From: Rhodoblastus sphagnicola
GTDB taxonomy: Bacteria > Pseudomonadota > Alphaproteobacteria > Rhizobiales > Beijerinckiaceae
Direction: 5' to 3'
Assembly: GCF_002937075.1 (NCBI RefSeq)
Contig: NZ_NHSJ01000121.1
Location: 1 to 64,000 of the forward strand
DNA length: 64,000 nt
Each line of letters starts with the position of its first letter. Within the stretch, counting starts at the first letter, position 1. The notes beneath the pieces are model-generated. The model ran no database searches, was not told the DNA's origin, and saw only the letters and a list, made by a program, of their open reading frames with translations. The translations under genes and the position numbers were made by a program. Below, piece after piece: positions 27,784 to 37,581 of this stretch.

Positions 27784-29682
27784 GTGGCAGAACGGAACCG
27801 ATACAATTCCGGGAGCGAAGGCGTGACGCAATATTTTGGGACCGCTTCCGGCGCGCCTGCGGCGGGCGAGGCGCGGGCGGGCGATCTTGGCGCCTGGGCG
27901 CCCTGGCTGGCGGTTCTCGTCGCGCTGGCCGGCTATCTCCTTCTCGGGTCCGATCGTGTTCTCGACATCTGGCGCCATGGCGCCTTTTACGACACCGACG
28001 ACGCCACGCGCATGGTTCAGGTGCGCGACCTCCTCGCAGGACAGGCCTGGTACGACATGACGGCTTGGCGGTTCGATCCGCCCCACGGCATGTTCTCGCA
28101 CTGGGCTCGTGTCGTCGATGCGCCGCTCGCCGCGCTGGTGCTGCTGTTCCGGCTGTTTCTCGATGGCGTTCTCGCCGAGCGCGCCGCCCGCATCGCCTTT
28201 CCCGCTCTGCTCGCAATGGGGCTTTTCGTCGCCGGCCTTTACGCCGCGCGCGTGTTCGCCGGCCGCTCGATGCGGCTGTTCGGCGTCGCCGCCATGCTGT
28301 TTTGCGGCGTGCTGTTCTGGCAATTTCCCGCCGGACGCATCGATCATCACGCGCCGCAGATCACCGCGCTGCTGGTCGCGGTTGCGGCCATGGCGGCCTG
28401 TTTCGGCAAGGTCGAAACGCGCAAGGCGTCCGCGCTTTCCGGCGTCATGACCGCGCTGAGCCTTTCGATCGGGCTGGAAAACCTGCCCTTTCTCGCCCTC
28501 GTCGCCGCCGCGCCCATGGCGCTGTATGTCTGGCGCGGCCTGGAGGCGCGCGAAACCCTGTACGGCTTCGCCTGTGGCCTTGCCGGCGCGCTGATTCCGC
28601 TGTTCCTGGCGACCGTCGGTCCGAAGCACTGGTTCTTTCCCGCCTGCGACGCGCTTTCGGCGCCCTATGTGCTCGCCTGCCTTGCCGGATGCGTCGCCTA
28701 TGCGCTGATGGCGCGGTTTGGCGCCGCCTCGCCGCCGCGCGCGCGCCTCGCCGTCGCGGGCCTCGCCTGCCTTTGCGCCGTTGCGCCCCTGGGCTTGATG
28801 CCGGCCGCCTGTCTGGCCGATCCCTATTACGGGATCGATCCGCTGGTGCGGAAATACTGGCTGGATCCCAATCCGGAAGTCATTTCCATTGTGCGACAGG
28901 CGCAACTCGACGCCAATCTCGCGCTGCTCTTGGTTGCGCCCACCCTGGTCGGACTTGTGGCCGCGCTGTTCGGCGTCTGGCGCTGCTCCGGAAGCGCCCG
29001 CGCGCGCTGGGCGTTTCTGGCTGCGCAGATCGCGCTCGGCGTCGTGCTCGGCGCCTTGCATATCCGCATCTTCTCGACGGTGATGCCGCTGGTCGCCATC
29101 GGCCTGCTGGCCCCGGTCGCCTTCATCCGCGAGGCCGTCGAAAGCCGCGTTTCCGAACAAACCCGCGGTCTCATTGGCGCGCTGACCGGCCTGATCGCGT
29201 TGTTCGCGCTGTCCAACATGGGCCTGATGATCGAGCTTCCCGAGATCGGGCCTGCCGCGCCCACCGATATCGGCGCCGGGCGCGACCGCTGCATGAATTC
29301 CGCCAGCTACGAGCCGTTGCGGGCGCTGGAGCCGGGCCTCGCCGTCTCCATGATTTCGCCGGGCGCCTATCTGCTGGCCCATACCGACCTCGGCGTGATG
29401 GCCGGTCCATACCATCGCAATCGCGGCAATCGCGGCGCGCTCGACATTCTGTTCGCGCCCCCGGACAAGGCGGAAGCTCTCGCGCGCGCGGCCGGCGCCC
29501 GCTATGTCATCCTGTGCTGGGGTGCCGATGCGGCGGCCTCGTGGAAAAGCTGGTCGCCCGACGGGCTGGCGGCGCGGATCGCGCAAGGTTCCGTTCCCGG
29601 GTGGTTGCGGCCGGTACAGGTCGAGAATACGCCGGTTCACGTTTACGAGCTTGTGGGCGCGGGCGAGAACAGCGCGAACTGA
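27784..29682 (+). CDS. Large polytopic membrane protein, GT-C-like
   Basis: Protein of 632 aa with about 12 hydrophobic helices and a soluble C-terminal domain of about 130 residues. The first loop carries acidic and aromatic residues in the pattern of lipid-sugar-dependent GT-C enzymes (FYDTDDATRMVQVRDLL, then HGMFSHWARVVDAPLA). I do not know a named family. Given the neighbouring CDP-sugar operon it may transfer a sugar from a polyprenyl carrier. The GTG start at 27784 is accepted, but GTG at 27823 has a better ribosome site (gggag). A strong terminator follows. Confidence 0.75.
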   Translation: MAERNRYNSGSEGVTQYFGTASGAPAAGEARAGDLGAWAPWLAVLVALAGYLLLGSDRVLDIWRHGAFYDTDDATRMVQVRDLLAGQAWYDMTAWRFDPPHGMFSHWARVVDAPLAALVLLFRLFLDGVLAERAARIAFPALLAMGLFVAGLYAARVFAGRSMRLFGVAAMLFCGVLFWQFPAGRIDHHAPQITALLVAVAAMAACFGKVETRKASALSGVMTALSLSIGLENLPFLALVAAAPMALYVWRGLEARETLYGFACGLAGALIPLFLATVGPKHWFFPACDALSAPYVLACLAGCVAYALMARFGAASPPRARLAVAGLACLCAVAPLGLMPAACLADPYYGIDPLVRKYWLDPNPEVISIVRQAQLDANLALLLVAPTLVGLVAALFGVWRCSGSARARWAFLAAQIALGVVLGALHIRIFSTVMPLVAIGLLAPVAFIREAVESRVSEQTRGLIGALTGLIALFALSNMGLMIELPEIGPAAPTDIGAGRDRCMNSASYEPLRALEPGLAVSMISPGAYLLAHTDLGVMAGPYHRNRGNRGALDILFAPPDKAEALARAAGARYVILCWGADAAASWKSWSPDGLAARIAQGSVPGWLRPVQVENTPVHVYELVGAGENSAN

Positions 29683-29702
29683 ACGAACGGTCCAGACAGC
29701 AA

Positions 29703-29736
29703 AAAGGCGGCCGCTTGGGCCGCCTTTCGCATTTTT
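29703..29736. terminator. Bidirectional intrinsic terminator
   Basis: A 10-bp stem (29703-29712 with 29718-29727) and 5-base loop lie between two convergent genes. The plus strand has a T run (29732-29736) and the minus strand starts with A-run complements (29701-29705), so it can end both transcripts. Confidence 0.9.
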
Positions 29737-29752
29737 AGTTTAGCGCGAAAAC

Positions 29753-31912
29753 TTACGACTGCTCTTCGGCGGCTTCGGCTTCCTTGGCTTCCGCCTTGGC
29801 CTTGGCTTCGAGGTCCTCGCCGGTCTGCTGATCGACGACGCGCATCGACAGCCGCACCTTGCCGCGATCGTCGAAGCCGAGCAGCTTCACTTTGACCTTG
29901 TCGCCTTCCTTGACCACGTCGGTGGTCTTGGCGACGCGGGTGGCGGCGAGCTGGGAAATGTGGACGAGGCCGTCCTTGGCGCCGAAGAAATTGACGAAGG
30001 CGCCGAAGTCGGTGGTCTTGACCACGGTGCCGTCATAGATCAGGCCGATTTCCGGATCGGAGGCGATCGACTTGATCCAGTTGATGGCGGCCTTGATGGA
30101 ATTGCCGTCGCTGGAGGCGATCTTCACCGTGCCGTCGTCCTCGATGTTGATCTTGGCGCCGGTCTTTTCCACGATTTCGCGGATCACCTTGCCGCCGGAG
30201 CCGATGACTTCGCGGATCTTGTCCACCGCGATCTTCATGGTTTCGATGCGCGGCGCAAACTCTCCGAGCTCCGCGCGGGCGTTGGTGATCGCCTTGGACA
30301 TTTCGCCGAGGATGTGCAGGCGGCCGTCCTTGGCCTGGCCCAGCGCCACCTTCATGATTTCCTCGGTGATGCCGGCGATCTTGATGTCCATCTGCAACGA
30401 GGTGACGCCATATTCGGTGCCGGCCACCTTGAAGTCCATGTCGCCGAGATGGTCCTCGTCGCCGAGAATGTCGGAGAGCACCGCGAAGCGCTCGCCTTCG
30501 AGGATCAGGCCCATGGCGATGCCGGCGGTCGGACGCTTGAGCGGCACGCCGGCGTCCATCAGCGCCAGCGAGGCGCCGCAGACCGTGGCCATCGAGGACG
30601 AGCCGTTGGACTCGGTGATCTCCGACACGACGCGGATCGTGTAGGGGAATTCGGCCGAGGTCGGCAGCATCGGGTGAACAGCGCGCCAGGCGAGCTTGCC
30701 ATGGCCGATTTCGCGGCGGCCGGGTGAGCCGATGCGGCCGGTTTCGCCGACGGAATAGGGAGGGAAGTTGTAGTGCAGCAGGAAGCTTTCCTTGTAGGTG
30801 CCTTCCAAGCTGTCGATGAACTGCTCGTCCTCGCCCGTGCCCAGCGTGGCGACCACCAAAGCCTGCGTTTCGCCGCGGGTAAAGATGGCGGAGCCGTGGG
30901 TGCGCGGCAGCACGCCCACCTGCGCCACGATCGGGCGCACGGTTTTCAGGTCGCGGCCGTCGATGCGCATGCCGTCGTCGAGGATGTTCCAGCGCACGAC
31001 CTTGGCCTGCAATTCATGGAACACGTCGGCGATGAGCTGCTTGTCGAATTTCGCGTCGCCGCCCTCGGGCAGCAGCGCGGCATTGACCTTGGCCTTGATG
31101 GCGTCGATCGCCTTGTAGCGGTCCTGCTTGACGGTGATCTTGTAAGCTTCGCGCAGTTCGGCCTCGGCGATTTCCGCGATGGCCTTCTCGACCTCGCCCT
31201 TCTCGGCCGGGGCGAAGTCGCGCGGCTCCTTGGCGGCGCGCTCGGCGAGGCGGATGATGGCCTCGATCACCGGCTGGAAACCGGCGTGGCCGGCCATGAC
31301 GGCGGCCAGCATGGTCTCTTCCGAAAGCTCCTTGGCTTCGGATTCGACCATCAGCACGGCGTCGGCGGTGCCGGCCACGATGAGGTCGAGGTCGGAGGTC
31401 TTGGCCTCGTCAACGGTGGGGTTGACCTTGATTTCGCCGTTGATGTAGGCGACGCGGGCGCCGCCGACCGGACCCATGAAGGGCACGCCGGACAGGGTGA
31501 GCGCGGCGGAGACGGCGACCAGGGCCAGAATGTCCGGATCGTTCTCCATGTCGTGGCTGAGCACGGTCACGATCACCTGGGTGTCGAAGTAATAGCCGTC
31601 CGGGAACAGCGGGCGGATCGGACGGTCGATCAGGCGGGAGAGCAAGGTCTCGCGCTCGGAGGGACGGCCCTCGCGCTTGAAGTACCCCCCAGGGATACGG
31701 CCAGCCGCGAAGGCCTTTTCCTGATAGTTGACGGTCAGCGGAAAGAAGTCCTGGCCGGGTTTGGCTGTCTTGGCCGAGACCACGGTGGCGAGCACGGTGG
31801 TCTCGCCATAGGTGGCGAGCACGGCGCCGTCGGCCTGACGGGCGACGCGGCCCGTCTCAAGCGTCAGCTTGCGGCCGAACCAATCGATTTCTTCGCGGTG
31901 GATTTCGAACAT
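29753..31912 (-). CDS. pnp: Polynucleotide phosphorylase
   Basis: PNPase (719 aa), the phosphate-dependent 3'-5' exoribonuclease of RNA turnover. Two RNase PH domains are separated by a helical linker; the active-site stretch is [23 protein letters not shown] domain ([29 protein letters not shown]) and an S1 domain ([17 protein letters not shown]...GLVHISQL) follow. The start is the ATG at 31912 ([11 protein letters not shown]), with gagagag upstream. It lies behind rpsO as usual, with a G+C-rich hairpin in the leader region, and ends in a shared terminator. Confidence 0.97.
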   Translation of the reverse strand: MFEIHREEIDWFGRKLTLETGRVARQADGAVLATYGETTVLATVVSAKTAKPGQDFFPLTVNYQEKAFAAGRIPGGYFKREGRPSERETLLSRLIDRPIRPLFPDGYYFDTQVIVTVLSHDMENDPDILALVAVSAALTLSGVPFMGPVGGARVAYINGEIKVNPTVDEAKTSDLDLIVAGTADAVLMVESEAKELSEETMLAAVMAGHAGFQPVIEAIIRLAERAAKEPRDFAPAEKGEVEKAIAEIAEAELREAYKITVKQDRYKAIDAIKAKVNAALLPEGGDAKFDKQLIADVFHELQAKVVRWNILDDGMRIDGRDLKTVRPIVAQVGVLPRTHGSAIFTRGETQALVVATLGTGEDEQFIDSLEGTYKESFLLHYNFPPYSVGETGRIGSPGRREIGHGKLAWRAVHPMLPTSAEFPYTIRVVSEITESNGSSSMATVCGASLALMDAGVPLKRPTAGIAMGLILEGERFAVLSDILGDEDHLGDMDFKVAGTEYGVTSLQMDIKIAGITEEIMKVALGQAKDGRLHILGEMSKAITNARAELGEFAPRIETMKIAVDKIREVIGSGGKVIREIVEKTGAKINIEDDGTVKIASSDGNSIKAAINWIKSIASDPEIGLIYDGTVVKTTDFGAFVNFFGAKDGLVHISQLAATRVAKTTDVVKEGDKVKVKLLGFDDRGKVRLSMRVVDQQTGEDLEAKAKAEAKEAEAAEEQS

Positions 31913-32106
31913 TCGTCTGTCTCTCTCATGGTTGTGGGTCGCGCCAACCATGTGCAAGACGACGAGAGGCCGTTTTTCGCGGCATCCGGTGATCCTGCCA
32001 TGGTCCGGTCGGACCTGTCGCGGCGGCCCCTGCCGCCAGCGGGTGAGACCGCCTCTTGCGTGGCGGGATTTCGGCAATCCCGCCTGAAGCGCGGCCTCAA
32101 GGAAAA

Positions 32107-32128
32107 GCGGCCGGCAAAAGCCGGCCGC
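32107..32128 (-). terminator. Hairpin terminator or attenuator after rpsO
   Basis: A 9-bp G+C stem (32107-32115 with 32120-32128) has a 4-base loop and, on the minus strand, is followed by TTTTCC. It lies 8 bases downstream of the rpsO stop. Because pnp follows on the same strand, it may give partial termination. Confidence 0.75.
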
Positions 32129-32136
32129 GAAAAGTT

Positions 32137-32406
32137 TTAGCGGCGGATGCCGAGACGCTCGATCAGGGTCTTGTAGCGCCCCTCGTCATTCTTCTTGACG
32201 TAGTCGAGAAGCTGACGCCGCAACGAAACCAGCTTCAGAAGGCCGCGACGCGAATGGTTGTCCTTCGCATGGGTCTTGAAATGCTCGGTCAGGTTGACGA
32301 TTCGTTCGGTCAGGATGGCGACCTGAACTTCCGGCGAGCCGGTATCGCCCTGCTTGGCGCCGTATTCCTTGATGAGCGCGGTTTTGCGCTCTGCCGTGAT
32401 CGACAT
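32137..32406 (-). CDS. rpsO: 30S ribosomal protein S15
   Basis: S15 (89 aa) binds 16S rRNA in the central domain of the small subunit. The sequence is fully typical: [51 protein letters not shown] and [22 protein letters not shown]. The ATG at 32406 has aaaggg upstream; a longer frame to 32535 is an artefact. It precedes pnp, the conserved rpsO-pnp order. Confidence 0.98.
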   Translation of the reverse strand: MSITAERKTALIKEYGAKQGDTGSPEVQVAILTERIVNLTEHFKTHAKDNHSRRGLLKLVSLRRQLLDYVKKNDEGRYKTLIERLGIRR

Positions 32407-32666
32407 CGGATACCCTTTCTGATTGGGATATTGAGGTTCGAAAATTTCGAGGCCGCTCCGGGATGTCGTCCAGCGCGGTCGCAAATCTCCGTCTCCAGCG
32501 AACATGTTCGCGGGAATGGCGCGCTTATACACCAAACGCGCGCAATCGCCAGCACAAAGCGACTTTCCCTATGGAAAGCACAAAATTCCCACTTCACGCA
32601 GCGAACAAAAAGTTTAGTTTAAGGCCCCGGTATCGACCAAATCAGGCTCGTCGGGAGTAATTCGCA

Positions 32667-33740
32667 ATGATTAATATTTTCGCCCACTATTGGGGCTGGC
32701 TCCTTCTTGTCACGGCCATCGGGTTCGTCGGCGGCATGATGGTGCACCCCGACGAGGAGGATCGCGGCTTTCCGTTCTGGTTTCTCCCGTTGGCGGGCCT
32801 GTTGCTCCTGGGTTACCTCGCCAGCGAGTTCAACCTGATCGGCGGAGACCTTTCGGTCGGGGTCGAGGGCGGCGCGATCGCCTTTGTCGGATTCACGCTC
32901 GGCGCGCTGGCCGGCGGCTTCGGCAAGAAGTTCGGCTTGCGCTGGGGACCGCTGCTGGTCGCAGCGCTGGTGTGGGTCTGCGGCCTCTACATGACGCCCC
33001 CGACGGGACTTACGCCGCCCCCGGCGACCGCCGCCGCTCCGGCTTCGGACGCCGCGGCCAAGGCCGAAGCGGACGCCAAGGCTGCCGCTGTCAAGGCGGA
33101 AGAAGAGGCCAAGGCCGCTGCGGTCAAGGCTGAAGCGGACGCCAAAGCCGCCGCCGCCAAGGCGGAAGAAGAAGTCAAGGCCGCCGCGGCCAAGGCTGAA
33201 GAGGCCAAGAAAGCCGAGGCTAAGGCGGCAGAGGCCAAGCCGGCTCCGGTCCCCGCGCAGGAACCCGTCGCCGCGCCCGAACCGGCGGCCGCCGCCGCTC
33301 CCGCGAGTCTGGCTGACAAGAAGGCGGCCGCGATCGCCGCCGCCGCCGCCCTGCCGGCGACCGGCCCGCTCGACGTCGGCCAGTGCCAGACCGCGCTGTC
33401 CGGCCTGGTCGCCAAGGAGAACATCAAGTTCGCCGCCGGCGGCGCCAAGCTGGCGCCGGAGTCGAAGCCCTTGATCGGCAAGATCGGCGCGGCGCTCGCC
33501 CGTTGTCCCGCCACCGTCAAGGTCGAGGTCTCCGGCCACACCGACAACGCCGGCGAAGCCGCCAAGAACAAGGCGCTGTCGAAGAGCCGCGCGCAGGCCG
33601 TCGTGGATGCGCTCAAGGCCAAGGGCGCCAAGGCCGGCCAACTCGCCGCCGTCGGCTACGGTCAGGAAAAGCCGGTGGCGTCGAACGACACCGCCGAAGG
33701 CAAAGCCGACAACCGCCGCATTGAATTCGCGGTGAAATAA
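32667..33740 (+). CDS. Inner-membrane protein with TolA-like Ala/Lys spacer and OmpA peptidoglycan-binding domain
   Basis: Protein of 357 aa. Residues 1-110 hold about four hydrophobic helices. Residues about 118-195 are a TolA-like Ala/Lys/Glu repeat (KAEADAKAAAVKAEEE-type units). Residues about 240-357 form an OmpA C-terminal domain with the peptidoglycan-binding pattern VEVSGHTDNAGEAAKNKALS, SRAQAVVDAL and NRRIEFAV. This layout would place a peptidoglycan anchor on a long periplasmic arm from the inner membrane. Its function is unknown. The ATG has gggag upstream, and a strong terminator follows. Confidence 0.85.
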   Translation: MINIFAHYWGWLLLVTAIGFVGGMMVHPDEEDRGFPFWFLPLAGLLLLGYLASEFNLIGGDLSVGVEGGAIAFVGFTLGALAGGFGKKFGLRWGPLLVAALVWVCGLYMTPPTGLTPPPATAAAPASDAAAKAEADAKAAAVKAEEEAKAAAVKAEADAKAAAAKAEEEVKAAAAKAEEAKKAEAKAAEAKPAPVPAQEPVAAPEPAAAAAPASLADKKAAAIAAAAALPATGPLDVGQCQTALSGLVAKENIKFAAGGAKLAPESKPLIGKIGAALARCPATVKVEVSGHTDNAGEAAKNKALSKSRAQAVVDALKAKGAKAGQLAAVGYGQEKPVASNDTAEGKADNRRIEFAVK

Positions 33741-33758
33741 CCAGCAGGCTGGGTTCGA

Positions 33759-33803
33759 GGGCGCCGGCGCAAGTTCGATCTTGCTCCGGCGCCCTTGCTT
33801 TTT
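33759..33803 (+). terminator. Intrinsic terminator after the OmpA-domain gene
   Basis: A long nested hairpin, with outer stem 33759-33767/33786-33794 and inner stem 33769-33773/33780-33784, is followed by a T run at 33799-33803. Confidence 0.88.
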
Positions 33804-33864
33804 GCGGGTCGCCTGTTGTCTTGACCAGACAGATTCACGCCAGGGATTTAGGGATTAAGGGCTC

Positions 33865-34791
33865 TTGACCACGATTCTCGCCATCGAGCGCCTGAACAAG
33901 ACTTATGACAACGGTTTTGTCGCGCTGAAGGGTGTAGATCTTTCAATAAGCAGCGGTGAGATTTTTGCGCTGCTCGGGCCTAATGGCGCGGGCAAGACCA
34001 CGCTGATCGGCATCGTCTGCGGCCTGGTGCGCGCGAGTTCGGGAAAGGTGACGGTGGACGGCAACGACATCGCCATCGACTACCGCAAGGCGCGCCAAAC
34101 GATCGGGCTGGTGCCGCAGGAACTGTCCACCAACCAATTCGAGACCGTGATGGATGCGTTGCGCTTTTCGCGCGGGCTGTTCGGCAAGGCGCCCGATCCC
34201 GGTCATCTCGAACGCATCCTGCGCGATCTTTCGCTGTGGGATAAGAAGGACGAGCGCATCGGCGCGCTCTCCGGCGGCATGAAACGGCGCGTGCTGATCG
34301 GGAAGGCGCTCGCCCATGAACCGCGGATCCTGTTTCTCGACGAGCCGACCGCCGGGGTTGACGTCGAACTGCGCCGGGACATGTGGGAGATGGTGCGCCG
34401 CCTGCGCGAACAGGGGGTCACGATCATCCTCACCACCCATTACATCGAGGAGGCCGAGGACATGGCCGACCGGATCGGGGTGATCGACCAGGGCGAACTC
34501 ATGCTCGTCGAGGAGAAGCGCGCCCTGATGCGCCGCCTCGGCCAGGTTCACGTGACCATCGGCCTCACCCAAAAACTCGACGCGCCGCCGGAAAACCTGT
34601 CCGGCGCCAAACTCGACCTCTCGCCCGACGGCATGACCCTCTCCTTCACCCAGAAGGGCCAGGATTGCGACGCCGCCCTCGCCGCCCTGCTGAAAACGCT
34701 GGTCACCGAGGGTATCGAATTCCGTAGCGTCAATTCGGAGCGTTCCTCGCTGGAGGACATATTCATCGATCTGGTGGGGCGACGCCGATGA
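33865..34791 (+). CDS. ABC exporter ATP-binding protein (YadG-like)
   Basis: ATPase of 308 aa for an ABC-2 type exporter. Walker A (GPNGAGKTT), Q-loop (VPQELS), ABC signature (LSGGMKRRV), Walker B ([12 protein letters not shown]) and the switch His ([12 protein letters not shown]) are all present. A C-terminal extension follows, as in DrrA/YadG proteins. The TTG at 33865 is the first suitable start, with aaggg upstream. It overlaps the permease gene as ATGA. The substrate is not known. Confidence 0.93.
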   Translation: MTTILAIERLNKTYDNGFVALKGVDLSISSGEIFALLGPNGAGKTTLIGIVCGLVRASSGKVTVDGNDIAIDYRKARQTIGLVPQELSTNQFETVMDALRFSRGLFGKAPDPGHLERILRDLSLWDKKDERIGALSGGMKRRVLIGKALAHEPRILFLDEPTAGVDVELRRDMWEMVRRLREQGVTIILTTHYIEEAEDMADRIGVIDQGELMLVEEKRALMRRLGQVHVTIGLTQKLDAPPENLSGAKLDLSPDGMTLSFTQKGQDCDAALAALLKTLVTEGIEFRSVNSERSSLEDIFIDLVGRRR

Positions 34792-35549
34792 ATGTTTACG
34801 CCATCCGCGCCATCTACACCGCGGAACTGGGCCGCACCTGGCGCACACTTTTCCAGAGCATCGCCTCGCCGGTGCTTTCGACCGCGCTCTACTTCGTGGT
34901 GTTCGGCTCGGCCATCGGTTCGCGCATGCAAGCGATCGACGGCGTTTCCTATGGCGCCTTCATCGTGCCGGGCCTGATCCTGCTCACCGTGTTGACCGAA
35001 AGCGTTTCCAACGCGTCGTTCGGCATCTACCTGCCGCGATTCACCGGCCAGATCTACGAATTGCTGTCGGCGCCGGTTTCGGCTGTGGAGGTTATCGCCG
35101 GCTTTGTCGGCGCGGCGGCGACCAAATCGGTGATCCTCGGCCTGATCATCTGCGCCACCGCGCGTCTGTTCGTGCCGTTCGAGATCGTCCATCCCGTGCT
35201 GGCCTTGCTTTATCTCGTGCTGATCTCCGCGACCTTCGCCTTGTTCGGCTTCATTCTCGGGCTGTGGGCGGACGGTTTCGAGAAATTGCAGATCATTCCG
35301 CTGATGGTGATCTCGCCGCTGACTTTTCTTGGCGGCACCTTCTATTCCATCGACATGCTGCCGGGCGTGTGGCGGCAGGTCGCCCTGTTCAACCCCATCG
35401 TCTATCTGATCGAAGGGTTTCGCTGGGCTTTTTACGGCATCTCCACGCTGGCGCCGCTGATCAGCCTCGCCCTCACCTTCGGCATGCTGGTTTTGTGTTC
35501 GGCCGTCGTGGTCTGGATTTTCAAGACGGGCTACCGGCTGCGAACCTGA
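34788..35549 (+). CDS. ABC-2 type exporter permease (YadH-like)
   Basis: Membrane subunit of 253 aa with six predicted helices and the ABC-2 family motif near the C-terminus ([18 protein letters not shown], then [16 protein letters not shown]). It pairs with the preceding ATPase by translational coupling. The pair resembles YadG/YadH, an exporter of unknown substrate. Its 3' end overlaps the convergent amino-acid permease gene by 19 bases. Confidence 0.92.
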   Translation: MNVYAIRAIYTAELGRTWRTLFQSIASPVLSTALYFVVFGSAIGSRMQAIDGVSYGAFIVPGLILLTVLTESVSNASFGIYLPRFTGQIYELLSAPVSAVEVIAGFVGAAATKSVILGLIICATARLFVPFEIVHPVLALLYLVLISATFALFGFILGLWADGFEKLQIIPLMVISPLTFLGGTFYSIDMLPGVWRQVALFNPIVYLIEGFRWAFYGISTLAPLISLALTFGMLVLCSAVVVWIFKTGYRLRT

Positions 35550-36994
35550 ACGGGCGTTCCCCTTTTCGCGTGACGCTGGCCATAGGCGAAATAGACCGCC
35601 ATGCCCACGCCGAGCCAGATGAACAGCCGCGCCCAGGTTTCCCAGGGCAGGCCCGCCATCAGGCCGAGACAGGCGAGCACGCCGAGCGCGGGAAGGGCCG
35701 GCGAACCCGGCACGCGGAACGGACGCGGCGTTTCCGGATGGCTGTGGCGCAGATACATCACGGCCATGCAGACCAGGGCGAAGGCCGCGAGCGTGCCGAT
35801 GCTGACCATTTCGCCGAGGACATCGATGGGAAGCAGGCCGGCGAGCGCTGCGACGCAGAGGCCGACCAGCGCCTGGCTGGCCGCCGGGGTGCGGAAACGC
35901 GGATTGATCCGGGCGAACAAGCCGGGCAGCAGGCCGTCATTGGCCATGGCGAAGAGAATGCGCGCCTGCCCGAACAACAGCACCAGAATAACCGTGGTGA
36001 GGCCGGCAAGCGCCGCGAATTTCACCACCACCGCCAGCCAGGGCAAGCCGATGGCGTCGATCACCGCTGAAATGGGATCGGGCCGGTCGAGCGCCGCAAA
36101 GGGAACCACGCCGGTCAGCACGGCGGATACCCCGATGTAGAGCACGGTGCAGACGGCGAGCGAAGCGATCAGGCCGACGGGCACGGTGCGTTGCGGATCC
36201 TTCGCCTCCTGCGCCGCCGTCGACACGGCGTCGAAGCCGATATAGGCGAAGAAAACGACGGCCGCGCCGCGCAAGACTCCGCTCCAGCCGAAATGGCCGA
36301 ACTCCCCGGCGTTTTCGGGGAGGAACGGCGCCCAGTTCGCCGGGACAACGTGCAAACCGCCGGCGATAATCACCACCAGCACCACCGCCAGCTTGAAGCC
36401 GACCATCACATTGTTGACGCGAGCGGATTCGCGTGTGCCCAGCACGAGCAGGCTGGTGATGGCGAGCACCACCAACGCCGCCGGCGCGTTGAACAGGCCG
36501 CCCCCCCCCACCAGGGGAGACGTGAATTGCGCGGGGAGGTGAAGGCCGAGGCTCGCGAGCAGGCTCACCAGATAGCCGGACCAGCCGACCGCGACCGTCG
36601 CCGCGCCCATGGCGTATTCCAGCACCAAATCCCAGCCGATGACCCAGGCGAAGATTTCGCCCAGCGCGATATAGACATAGGAATAGGTGCTGCCGGAGAC
36701 CGGAATCAGCGCCGCGAGTTCCGCATAGCACAGGGCGACGATGGCGCAGGCGAAGCCGGCCAGCGCGAAGGACAGGACGACGGCGGGGCCGGCATAGCGC
36801 GCGGCCGCCGCGCCGGTGAGAACAAATATGCCGGCGCCGATGATGGCGCCGATGCCCAGCGCCGCCAGCGAGACCGGCCCGAGGCTGCGATTGAAGGTTT
36901 GGGACTCGTTCGTTCCGCCTCTGGCGTCGTCAATCGTCTTGCGCGCGAAAAAATTCTGTTTCAAGGCGGCCTCACAAACCTGTCGGGGCGCCAT
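35531..36994 (-). CDS. APC-family cationic amino-acid permease
   Basis: Membrane transporter of 487 aa, 12 to 14 helices, of the amino acid-polyamine-organocation superfamily, CAT branch. The substrate-binding unwound helix is visible as [17 protein letters not shown]. The following helices carry [11 protein letters not shown] and [20 protein letters not shown], typical of the CAT family. An ATG at 36994 is used, but TTG at 36964 ([10 protein letters not shown]) with gagg five bases upstream is an equally good start. Confidence 0.9.
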   Translation of the reverse strand: MAPRQVCEAALKQNFFARKTIDDARGGTNESQTFNRSLGPVSLAALGIGAIIGAGIFVLTGAAAARYAGPAVVLSFALAGFACAIVALCYAELAALIPVSGSTYSYVYIALGEIFAWVIGWDLVLEYAMGAATVAVGWSGYLVSLLASLGLHLPAQFTSPLVGGGGLFNAPAALVVLAITSLLVLGTRESARVNNVMVGFKLAVVLVVIIAGGLHVVPANWAPFLPENAGEFGHFGWSGVLRGAAVVFFAYIGFDAVSTAAQEAKDPQRTVPVGLIASLAVCTVLYIGVSAVLTGVVPFAALDRPDPISAVIDAIGLPWLAVVVKFAALAGLTTVILVLLFGQARILFAMANDGLLPGLFARINPRFRTPAASQALVGLCVAALAGLLPIDVLGEMVSIGTLAAFALVCMAVMYLRHSHPETPRPFRVPGSPALPALGVLACLGLMAGLPWETWARLFIWLGVGMAVYFAYGQRHAKRGTPVQVRSR

Positions 36995-37107
36995 GCTAAT
37001 GCGCGCAAGCCACTTGCAGCAAGACTAAGCGCGCCAAAACTTTAGGCGCCGGAACGAGGCGGGTTGGCTCCGATCGTGCTTCGTGTCCGTCGCAAGCGGG
37101 AATCGAC

Positions 37108-37581
37108 ATGGGCGACAAGCGGGAATGGGTGGTCTGGAACGGCTCCATCGGCATTCTGGACATGGCGGCGCTTGGCCGCATTGAACGCGGCAGCGCGTGG
37201 CTGGCCGAACCCTATGATGTGGTCGGCCCCTTCAGTCTGGATCAACTGGAGACGACCGGCCGCGTCGTCTTTCAGGCCTGCCTGGTGATGTCGAGGGTGC
37301 GGTGGCAGGCGGAGCAGGTCGATTTGCGTCGAGAGGCCCAGGCGCGGCGTCGCGAATACGCCAGCCGGTTCGCCTTGTTCAACGCGGACAAGAGCGATGA
37401 GGGATACCGCGCCGTGCTCGACCTTCCGGAGAAAGGTCCGTTGAGCGCGGGGAAGATCAATTCCGCCTTCCGCCACCTCGCCAAAAAGGCGCATCCCGAC
37501 GCGGGCGGCGATCACGACAGCTACATCCGCCTGAGCGAAGCCCGCGACATTCTGCTGGAGCGCGCCGCCGTCGCCACTTGA
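37108..37581 (+). CDS. Small J-domain protein
   Basis: Protein of 157 aa. A C-terminal J domain (residues about 95-155) carries the Hsp70-activating HPD in KKAHPDAGGDHDSYIRLSEARDILL. The N-terminal half is an unknown domain rich in charged residues. It lacks the Gly/Phe and zinc regions of DnaJ, so it is a specialised co-chaperone that probably recruits DnaK to one target. Two residues separate it from the convergent hemW stop. Confidence 0.82.
   Translation: MGDKREWVVWNGSIGILDMAALGRIERGSAWLAEPYDVVGPFSLDQLETTGRVVFQACLVMSRVRWQAEQVDLRREAQARRREYASRFALFNADKSDEGYRAVLDLPEKGPLSAGKINSAFRHLAKKAHPDAGGDHDSYIRLSEARDILLERAAVAT

Noticed and set aside
27736-29640. Leftward 634-codon open frame antisense to the GT-C-like gene
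   Set aside because: Composition is typical of an antisense shadow; the plus strand encodes a coherent membrane protein.
30773-32140. Rightward 455-codon open frame antisense to pnp
   Set aside because: Shadow of pnp.
33060-33235. Regular Ala/Lys codon repeats that could be taken for a CRISPR-like array
   Set aside because: The repeats are in frame, have no spacers and encode a TolA-like helical arm.
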